DNA of 64,000 nt from NCBI GenBank assembly GCA_029259635.1, contig JAJDEU010000004.1, positions 1 through 64,000 on the forward strand. Direction: 5' to 3'. Made by a program: the position numbers and the translations under genes. The notes beneath the pieces are model-generated. The model saw nothing but the letters and a program-made list of their open reading frames with translations, did no database searches and had not been told where the DNA came from. This document shows, piece by piece, positions 58,651 to 64,000 of the stretch. How positions within the stretch are numbered: the first letter of the stretch is position 1; the number at the start of each line of letters is the position of its first letter. This DNA is from Planctomycetota bacterium. GTDB taxonomy: Bacteria; Planctomycetota; UBA1135; GCA-002686595.

Positions 58651-59181
58651 ATGGCACTCATCATCCGTATCGCGGCCTACCACGAGCTGGCGGAGCCCGA
58701 CAGTCTCGGCCGCACGTGGGTCGGCCACTTCCCGAGGATGACTCAGAAAGAGGCGTACGAGGCTGGACGTGGCGTGTGGAAACTCGGCCCTCGCGCCACC
58801 GCGGAGCGCTTCGCCCTCATCGTCGGCGGCGACAAGGTCCGGGCGGTCGTCAAGATCGAACGGTGGTACGACGAGCCCGACGACCGCCGCAGCTTCACGG
58901 GGACGGTGCTCGACGACTCCCACCCGGTACACAAGGCCACCTACGGCCTGCCCGACCCGTCCGGCAGTGCATCGCGAAACCCGATCGCCTACGCCGAGCT
59001 GGCCGAGGAACGCGAGTTCCGCGTCTGCGCGTGCGGCTGCGGCGAACAGACCCAGCGTGACTTCGCTCAGGGGCACGACCAGCGGGCGATCCACAACCGA
59101 ATCCGGCAGCACTTCGGTGGCTCGACGCTGGCGTTCCTGGAGTGGTTCGACGCCACCATCGAAGCGCGCGAGGCGGCCTGA
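58651..59181 (+). CDS. Protein with C-terminal zinc-finger, unknown
   Basis: A 176-residue protein. The N-terminal 120 residues form a compact domain (ALIIRIAAYHELAEPDSLGR, ERFALIVGGDKVRAVVKIER), perhaps a PUA- or EVE-like barrel judged by its RAVVKI-x-WY pattern. The C-terminal CACGCGEQTQRDFAQGHDQR is a small metal-binding motif seen in actinobacterial phage and plasmid proteins. The start has an excellent site (AGGAGG). The gene stands alone. An RNA- or modified-base-binding role is only a guess. Confidence 0.65.
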   Translation: MALIIRIAAYHELAEPDSLGRTWVGHFPRMTQKEAYEAGRGVWKLGPRATAERFALIVGGDKVRAVVKIERWYDEPDDRRSFTGTVLDDSHPVHKATYGLPDPSGSASRNPIAYAELAEEREFRVCACGCGEQTQRDFAQGHDQRAIHNRIRQHFGGSTLAFLEWFDATIEAREAA

Positions 59182-59538
59182 TGTCCGGTTCGTCACAGCC
59201 GGCCTTGTGATCACCTCCTGATGCCGGCGTAGCTACACCTCGAAGCCCCGCCACGCCTTTCCGATGGGCGCAGCAGCATGGGCGTGGCGGGGCCAGAGCT
59301 GGAGCCGGTAGTCGTCCAGCCCACCTCCGGCCCGGTCGCTCAGGTCGTAGCCCCGGCCTGCTACCCGGAGAAACACCCGATGACCACGACCCGCCCTGGC
59401 CGCCGAGCTTGTGCCACGCGCTCGAAGTGGCCGGGTCAGGGACTAGATGCCGGCACCCCTCACCGCCGACGTGCAGCTGCCCGTGCCGGTTGTCGGTGCC
59501 GGGTGCAACGCTGGAGCCGAGCAGGAGGAGGCTTCCCG
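59182..59538. other. Intergenic stretch, nothing recognised
   Basis: About 357 bases without a supported gene. Open frames cross it but their composition is unlike the neighbours, and no repeat, hairpin or RNA gene was seen. It presumably holds the promoter of the gene at 59539. Confidence 0.35.
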
Positions 59539-60192
59539 ATGATGGCCACGTCGCCCCGGTTGATCCCGGACCTCGACGACGAGCTGTGCCACGCCTTGGG
59601 CCAGATCGAGGAGCTGCTGCTGACTCTCTCGGTGTGGGAGGACGACCCCGACGGCCTGGCCGAGCTGCCCGACCCGCTGGCCGGGCGGGTCGCGCTCGAC
59701 GCGCTCAACCGGGTCCAGGACGCCATCGGCCCCACCCAGACCCGCACCGCTCGCCCCGCCCCGGACGGGGGCCGACTGTTGGGCCCGGATGGCCGCTATG
59801 AGCACCGGCCGCTGCGGCTGGTCGCCATCGACCCGGGCGACCTACGGATACTCGGCGAGGCCGCCGCCCAGCTCGGCCGCGCCCTGGCAACCAATCCGCA
59901 CGGGGAGCTGGTCGAGGCGATGGCCGCCGGGGCCGAGGCCGCCGCACCCACCTTCGGCCCGACCCCTGAGCCGGTCGAGCTGGTCGAGGCCCTGGCCCGC
60001 GGCCTCGGCGTGCTCGACCTGGCCGCCACCGACACAGCCGGGGACACGCGGGTAATGGTCGCCCTGCTCACCGATGCGGCCGGCGCCGACGTCACGCTGA
60101 GCCCCCTCAGTGAAGCCGCCTACCAACGGCTGGCCGACCGGTATAACGCGATGTGGGCCGCCCGCGATGGCCTGGACCGGTTCCTCTACTGA
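59539..60192 (+). CDS. Acidic helical protein, unknown
   Basis: A 217-residue acidic protein starting with two Met after GGAGGAGG. It is mainly helical: CHALGQIEELLLTLSVWEDD, then LRILGEAAAQLGRALATNPH and LVEALARGLGVLDLAA. No metal or nucleotide motif is visible. It ends just before the parS-like sites. It may belong to the maintenance region, but nothing firm can be said. Confidence 0.6.
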   Translation: MMATSPRLIPDLDDELCHALGQIEELLLTLSVWEDDPDGLAELPDPLAGRVALDALNRVQDAIGPTQTRTARPAPDGGRLLGPDGRYEHRPLRLVAIDPGDLRILGEAAAQLGRALATNPHGELVEAMAAGAEAAAPTFGPTPEPVELVEALARGLGVLDLAATDTAGDTRVMVALLTDAAGADVTLSPLSEAAYQRLADRYNAMWAARDGLDRFLY

Positions 60193-60221
60193 CTTGCCCG
60201 GAGTCCTGGGCGAGCCGCCGT

Positions 60222-60290
60222 CTATTACGCCGTAATAGCCCGGTCCTGCCTGCTCGCTCAGTCGCGGCGGGGGGTATTACGGCGTAATAG
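60222..60290. promoter_or_regulatory. parS: Two parS-like centromere sites
   Basis: CTATTACG-C-CGTAATAG (60222-60238) and TATTACG-G-CGTAATA (60275-60289) are perfect palindromes of 7-8-base arms around one central base, 53 bases apart. A third identical core (TATTACG-C-CGTAATc) is inside parB at 63225-63239, and a half-site occurs at 62564-62570. Their restriction to the last 4 kb next to parAB makes ParB-binding sites the best reading. Confidence 0.7.
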
Positions 60291-60291
60291 C

Positions 60292-61452
60292 TCAACGCAT
60301 CGCCCCGTGTTGGTGAACCGGGTCCGCCGACGATACAGGCTTCTCCGGCGACCCGCCGACCCGGAGGAAGCGAGTTGGGTTGGACTCGCCGAAGAGGTGA
60401 GCGTCATCGATATAGCCGGCCATGGAGTCAGCCGAGCGCCAGCGGCCGTGGCGTTGCACGGCGAGTTCGTTGGCGCCGCCGGTGAGCGCGCTGGTTGCGA
60501 AGCCACGCCGAAGGGAATGCCCACCGATGTCTCCATCTAGGCCAGCGGCGGCCGCGCGGGTAGCGATGATCGTGCCCAAACTCCTGGTGGTCAAAGCGGT
60601 GGCTCGGGGCCGGCGGCCGTAGCGGTCGACGCCACGCCAGGCCGGCCCAGTGTGCAGGCCGTGGGAGGCCAGCCAGGCCCGCCAGCGAGTCCAGGCAGTG
60701 ATCACGTCAAGCGGGTCGGCGGGACTTGTAGCGGTGATACCTCTGACCTCGCCACCACCGCTCTGGTCGGTCTTGGATCGGCGCAGGTGCACGGTGAGGC
60801 CCTCGGGCGATGTCACGATGTCGCCCAGCCGCAGGCGGGCGAGGTCGTCGGTGCGCAGCCCGGTCTTCCAGCCGATCAGCAGCAGAGCGGCGTCGCGGGC
60901 GTCAGCCAGTCGATGCTCAGGCTGCAGCGGCTCGAGCATGGTGGCCATGTCATCCGGGCGCAGCGCAGCGCGCCGCCGCACCGGCGCCACGCCCGGATGC
61001 CGGCGGATCCCCGACATGACCTGCAAGACCATCTCGTGCCGTGCCGGGTTGAGGGCCGGGGGGCGGCCGTCGCCGCCGGCATCGCCGGCGTGGGCCACCG
61101 AGATCGCGGCCAGGTAGCCGGCCACCGTGGTCGGCCGGACCCCGGGCCGGACCAGGACCTGCCCGCCGAGCACCGACTCAGCTGGGTCGGCGACGGTGGC
61201 TGGGCGCCAGTGTGGGGCCAGGTCGGTCAGGAACCGGCACACGGTGAGCGGATCCGCCGGGCGCGGAGTCTCATCGCGTTCGGCGCACCAGGCAGTGAAC
61301 CGTGCCCAGCGGGCCTCGTAGACCCGCCAGGTCGCCTCCGCTCGGGAGCCGCGGGCGAACTCGTGTGCTCGCCCGGTGAGCTCGTCCCGGTCGAGCGCCA
61401 ACCGCTCCCTCACCGTCGGTGGAGCGGCCGGCTGGGTCGATGTCGGGGACAT
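60292..61452 (-). CDS. Tyrosine recombinase (integrase/resolvase)
   Basis: A 386-residue tyrosine recombinase. The N-terminal core-binding SAM-like domain (about 35-135) includes TWRVYEARWARFTAWC. The catalytic residues are visible: Arg in GLRTDDLARL (about 215), Lys in RRSKTD, His-x2-Arg in GGHSLRRGF (about 330), Trp in HGRWRS and the nucleophile Tyr in MAGYIDD (about 360). It may resolve plasmid dimers or integrate the element. ATG 61452 has a GGAAAGG site; the longer frame to 61518 is Pro-rich. The parS-like sites lie just downstream and a candidate core site upstream. Confidence 0.88.
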   Translation of the reverse strand: MSPTSTQPAAPPTVRERLALDRDELTGRAHEFARGSRAEATWRVYEARWARFTAWCAERDETPRPADPLTVCRFLTDLAPHWRPATVADPAESVLGGQVLVRPGVRPTTVAGYLAAISVAHAGDAGGDGRPPALNPARHEMVLQVMSGIRRHPGVAPVRRRAALRPDDMATMLEPLQPEHRLADARDAALLLIGWKTGLRTDDLARLRLGDIVTSPEGLTVHLRRSKTDQSGGGEVRGITATSPADPLDVITAWTRWRAWLASHGLHTGPAWRGVDRYGRRPRATALTTRSLGTIIATRAAAAGLDGDIGGHSLRRGFATSALTGGANELAVQRHGRWRSADSMAGYIDDAHLFGESNPTRFLRVGGSPEKPVSSADPVHQHGAMR

Positions 61453-61588
61453 TCCAACCTTTCCGTGCTGTTCTCGGAGGTGCCCGGGGGGACCCGGCGG
61501 TCTGGGGGAACCTGACATAACCGTGTCGGTCGTGGACGTTTCCGAGGATCTCAGGCCACGGGCGCGGGCCGTGGGAGGCGCGCGGAAC

Positions 61589-61619
61589 TAACTTCCGATA
61601 ACCGGTGATTACCGGAAGT
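61589..61619. promoter_or_regulatory. Candidate recombination core site (dif/res-like)
   Basis: AACTTCCGATA and TACCGGAAGTT form 11-base inverted arms (10 of 11 pairs) around a 9-base centre ACCGGTGAT. This layout is that of a tyrosine recombinase crossover site. It lies 137 bases upstream of the recombinase start, in the divergent promoter region. It could alternatively be an operator for either gene. Confidence 0.5.
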
Positions 61620-61679
61620 TGGTGTCTCTCCCGGCATCACAAAGCCCATCAGTCTTTAACTGACGCCCCCGGAGTACCC

Positions 61680-62519
61680 TTGAGTGCCGTGGCGACCTAC
61701 CCGCCCGTCGGCGACCGGGAACGCGACGCAGCGCTCGCCCGGATCGCGCGGCGGCATGCCCGTTACGACGATTCTCGCTGGTCAGAGGCCGGAACGGAAG
61801 TCCGAGACGTGCTCGCCTACCTCCGCCGGCGACGCGCGGGCCCGCCGCTGCCCGCCCAACTGGCCACCGACGACGCCTGGGACGAACTCGTCCTCTCCGC
61901 CTGGGTCTGGTGGGACGAACGCCGGCGAGAACGCGAGCTGCTGCACAGCGCCCTGCGGCGCGGCCTCTCCCTCGCCGACATCGGCCGCTACCTGGGTGTC
62001 ACCACCCGCCAAGGCTCCCGCGACTACCTGGACCGACTCGACGCCCTGCTGGCTGATCACCACCGGCACGCCACCACACCGCGCGGACCGGCCACCGGCG
62101 ACGGCGCCACCGACCCACTCCACGCCTGGACCACCACCACCCGAGCCGCCCGAGGAGCCGACGTCCACGCCGCCCGCGCCGGGCGCGCCGCCACTCGGCG
62201 CCGTCCGAGCGCGGATGAGTGGGTCGGCAACCGTACGGCGCTGATCTCGTCCGTCGTCGGGGCACTGCTCACCGCGACGTCCCGACTGGAACCGGACCAC
62301 GAACCGGATAGCCCAGGAGACCTCGCCGACTACCTCGAGTGGCTACGTGAAGACCACACCCGCGAGGTCTACTCCCCCGCCACCCTCGCAACCCTCGGCC
62401 TCGCCCTCGGCGAACTTCGGAACCGCCCAACGGTACGAGCGGTGGCCGACAACCACGCCGTGCGCACAGCGATCCGTGACGCCGACCAGCTGAGGTCCGA
62501 CTTCGGCGCACTCCGGTGA
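61680..62519 (+). CDS. Putative DNA-binding plasmid protein
   Basis: A protein of about 279 residues. A helical N-terminal half carries ALRRGLSLADIGRYLGVTTR (about residues 103-122), which looks like a helix-turn-helix. Basic linkers and a C-terminal helical domain (LADYLEWLREDHTREVYSPA, LATLGLALGELRNRPTVR) follow. TTG 61680 has a well-placed GGAG; GTG 61689 is the alternative. It is divergent from the recombinase gene and convergent with parB. I recognise no family; a maintenance or copy-control role is possible. Confidence 0.6.
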   Translation: MSAVATYPPVGDRERDAALARIARRHARYDDSRWSEAGTEVRDVLAYLRRRRAGPPLPAQLATDDAWDELVLSAWVWWDERRRERELLHSALRRGLSLADIGRYLGVTTRQGSRDYLDRLDALLADHHRHATTPRGPATGDGATDPLHAWTTTTRAARGADVHAARAGRAATRRRPSADEWVGNRTALISSVVGALLTATSRLEPDHEPDSPGDLADYLEWLREDHTREVYSPATLATLGLALGELRNRPTVRAVADNHAVRTAIRDADQLRSDFGALR

Positions 62520-62547
62520 GAACGGCGACCCCGGAGGGGCCCCCACT

Positions 62548-62576
62548 CCCCCGCTATTGGGACGTAATAGCGGGGG
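62548..62576. terminator. Bidirectional hairpin between convergent genes
   Basis: CCCCCGCTATT pairs with AATAGCGGGGG (11 bp) around a seven-base loop, in the gap between the DNA-binding protein gene and parB. The right half (CGTAATAG, 62563-62570) equals one arm of the parS-like sites, so a parS site may have been recruited into, or degraded to, a terminator. Confidence 0.65.
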
Positions 62577-62579
62577 CGC

Positions 62580-63461
62580 TCAGTCGGCCGGCTCCCCAGC
62601 GGACGCGTGGATTGCCTCGAGCCGCTCGTTCAGGAGCGAGATCAGCTCAGCGAGCTCGCCAGCATCGGTGAATCGCTTCCCGATCGCCGACGCCGCCCGC
62701 GCCGGACTGGCGCTCCACCCCCGACGGCCGCCGTCCGAGCCGTCCTCCCGCCGGGGGCGGAATGGCTTGCCCGCGGCCGCGATCGCGCGTTGCTCGCTCG
62801 CGGGCAGCTCCGCGAGCTGGCGCGCCACCTCGACGGGAAGATCGCCCGCCGCCATGGCCGCCCGGAGCTCCGGCACAAGCTTCAACAGCGCCAGGCGCTG
62901 CGAGACGAAACCCTGAGTCTTTCCGATCTGCGCAGCCAATGACGTCTGAGTCAGTCCCTCCTCCGCGATGGCTTTGGACATTGCCTCGGCCTCATGCAGC
63001 GGCGGCATCGCCCGACTCTGCAGGTTCTCAATGAGCATGGCCCGGTACATCGTGGCGAGCTGGGCATCGTTGACGATGGCCGGCACGGACTCAACCTGAG
63101 CCCGCCGAGCGGCGCGCAACCGTCGATTGCCGATGAGTACGACCCACCGCCCGGCCGGTACATCCAACTCCGCGTCCGGGTACCGCTCGGCGAAGGCAGG
63201 CACCGAGCAAACCAGGAGCGGCTGTATTACGCCGTAATCGCGCAATGTCGCCGCGAGGCCGGCGATGTCCTCGTCGTCCTCGTCTGGCCGCTCGTTGAGC
63301 GGGTTCAGCGCGATGCTCGCGACGGCCAGCCGCCGCCCCTCAGGAAGGACACCGCCCGCTGAACCCGTTGCGGCCTCGTCGGGCGAGCCGTTGGTCGCGA
63401 ACGCCGGAGGAACGAAGGGCTTCTCCGCCGCGAGCTCCTGCAGGCTGAATCGCTTGCCCAT
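62580..63461 (-). CDS. parB: ParB-like partition protein
   Basis: A 293-residue centromere-binding protein. The N-terminal ParA-contact region (GKRFSLQEL) is followed by the ParB/Spo0J nucleotide-binding fold: LNPLNERPDE (about 52), IAGLAATLRDYGVIQPLLV, and box II GNRRLRAARRA (111-121), in which Asn112 replaces the usual Glu of GERR. Box III is ENLQ (145-148). The HTH (GLTQTSLAAQIGKTQGFVSQ, 169-188) reads parS. It shares one base with the parA stop. It loads on the TATTACG-N-CGTAATA sites nearby and, with ParA, segregates the plasmid. Confidence 0.9.
   Translation of the reverse strand: MGKRFSLQELAAEKPFVPPAFATNGSPDEAATGSAGGVLPEGRRLAVASIALNPLNERPDEDDEDIAGLAATLRDYGVIQPLLVCSVPAFAERYPDAELDVPAGRWVVLIGNRRLRAARRAQVESVPAIVNDAQLATMYRAMLIENLQSRAMPPLHEAEAMSKAIAEEGLTQTSLAAQIGKTQGFVSQRLALLKLVPELRAAMAAGDLPVEVARQLAELPASEQRAIAAAGKPFRPRREDGSDGGRRGWSASPARAASAIGKRFTDAGELAELISLLNERLEAIHASAGEPAD
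63225..63239. promoter_or_regulatory. parS: parS-like site inside parB
   Basis: TATTACG-C-CGTAATC, differing by one base from the sites at 60222 and 60275, sits within the parB coding sequence (about codons 75-79, DYGVI). The codons used keep the palindrome, which suggests it is maintained as a site. parS copies within or next to parB are common in chromosomes and plasmids. Confidence 0.6.
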
Positions 63462-64000
63462 CAGGACTCCTCCAGAGTGGCGAGATGCGAGTGGCGCGGT
63501 TCGCCGACCCCGTTGCGTCCCAGGACCTCGAGGCCCAGGCGCAGGAAATCCGACCGCGCTTCGCGCGCCACCCGGTTGTTGGAATAGTTCACGACGGTCA
63601 TCCGCTCGGCGCTCGCGCGGGCGTGGAGGCGATAGTTGCGGATCGCTACGTGGAAACTCGGCCAGCCACGCGCGGTCAGATAGGCGCGAGTCTGCTCGAG
63701 ATCAGTCTCGTGCCGCCCGGGCATCCAGTTGTTGATGAGGATTCGCCAGGGCGCGCCCGTGATCTGCTCGATGAAGCGGATCGTCTGCTCAGCGGGGGAG
63801 AAGCTCATCACCTCCGGCAGGATCGGAATGATGATGTCGTCCGCCTGCCGCAGTACGGTGGCCAGCACCTCGGGGGCGTTCAACGATCCTGGGGTGTCGA
63901 CGAAGATGTGCTCGTAGGGTGCGTGTTCCTTCATCCGGGCCAGCAGAGCTGGGTCACTGTCGCACTGCTCGAAGTCGAACGGGAGCGCGTCACCAACCCG
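63461..64000 (-). CDS. parA: ParA partition ATPase, 3' part only
   Basis: The C-terminal 179 codons of a ParA/MinD-family ATPase whose start, including the Walker A motif, lies beyond the right edge. Visible are Walker B HIFVDTPGSL, then ADDIIIPILPEVMSFSPAEQ and ILINNWMPGRHETDLEQTRA. It shares one base with the parB start, forming the usual parAB operon. With ParB and the nearby palindromes it should segregate the replicon. The clearly partition-type arrangement distinguishes it from the MinD-like ATPase at 26.4 kb. Confidence 0.88.
   Translation of the reverse strand, partial: RVGDALPFDFEQCDSDPALLARMKEHAPYEHIFVDTPGSLNAPEVLATVLRQADDIIIPILPEVMSFSPAEQTIRFIEQITGAPWRILINNWMPGRHETDLEQTRAYLTARGWPSFHVAIRNYRLHARASAERMTVVNYSNNRVAREARSDFLRLGLEVLGRNGVGEPRHSHLATLEES

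Noticed and set aside
1..64000. CRISPR arrays, tRNA or rRNA genes, riboswitches
   Set aside because: No regularly spaced repeats of 24-40 bases, no cloverleaf-like tRNA sequence and no rRNA signature were seen on either strand.

Overview
The window is very GC-rich (well over 65% by eye), with dense GTG/ATG starts and many 4-base stop/start overlaps. WhiB, KorSA-like GntR, DUF4913, DUF6879 and SCO6880-type proteins are all present. This points to a filamentous actinomycete, most likely of the Pseudonocardiaceae. The content (relaxase, type IV secretion genes, a second FtsK/TraSA-type translocase, a candidate replication protein, a tyrosine recombinase, ParA/ParB with parS-like sites) indicates a large conjugative plasmid or plasmid-like integrative element. 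The species cannot be named from the sequence alone.

Layout. (1) 0.2-2.4 kb: candidate oriT, a MobC-like protein and a relaxase. (2) 2.4-4.0 kb: a VapBC-type toxin-antitoxin pair and a membrane-anchored pentapeptide-repeat protein. (3) 4.2-20.7 kb, minus strand: a tightly overlapping transfer operon running pilin-like small membrane protein, VirB8-like protein, TrbL/VirB6-like channel protein, SCO6880-like protein, VirB4-like ATPase, VirD4-like coupling protein, DUF4913 protein, a small conserved protein, a giant methylase-helicase, a 541-residue accessory protein and a secreted esterase. (4) 20.9-29.6 kb: one plus-strand anchored protein, then a minus-strand envelope operon. It encodes a two-domain peptidoglycan hydrolase, a TcpC-like protein, a MinD-like ATPase, a Ser/Pro-rich stalk protein, a PL7 alginate-lyase-like enzyme, a beta-propeller-like secreted protein and a matrixin metalloprotease. 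(5) 29.8-36.0 kb: a broken and an intact copy of an nSTAND gene (HTH-like region, NTPase, membrane segment, WD40), then a glycosyltransferase and an anchored protein. (6) 36.3-36.9 kb: an IS5-type element gutted by an IS21-type fragment. (7) 36.9-38.5 kb: a DUF5753/Scr1-type regulator with its DUF6879 partner.

(8) 38.8-52.0 kb: an AICE-like second transfer module. It has a DUF6919 protein, a truncated chimeric gene, a GntR repressor with three operator palindromes, WhiB, a chain of overlapping small genes, a secreted HNH nuclease-like lipoprotein, DUF2637/Spd-like membrane proteins, a TraSA-type DNA translocase, a ribbon-helix-helix protein and a candidate replication protein. (9) 52.0-58.4 kb: gene debris (coiled coil, SDR, VOC, resolvase), a complete type III restriction-modification system, an unknown gene and a frameshifted GIY-YIG nuclease gene. 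(10) 58.6-64.0 kb: two orphan proteins, parS-like palindromes, a tyrosine recombinase with a candidate core site, a DNA-binding-like protein, parB and the 3' part of parA.

How it fits together. The relaxase and coupling protein would feed single-stranded DNA into the T4SS. The envelope operon supplies enzymes able to open peptidoglycan, and perhaps capsule, biofilm or protein coats, between mating cells. The methylase-helicase and the type III system bear on restriction in the host or recipient. ParAB/parS, the tyrosine recombinase and VapBC favour stable inheritance. The TraSA module is a second, mechanistically different conjugation system, under GntR and probably WhiB control. All functions are inferred from motifs read by eye; no database search was run.
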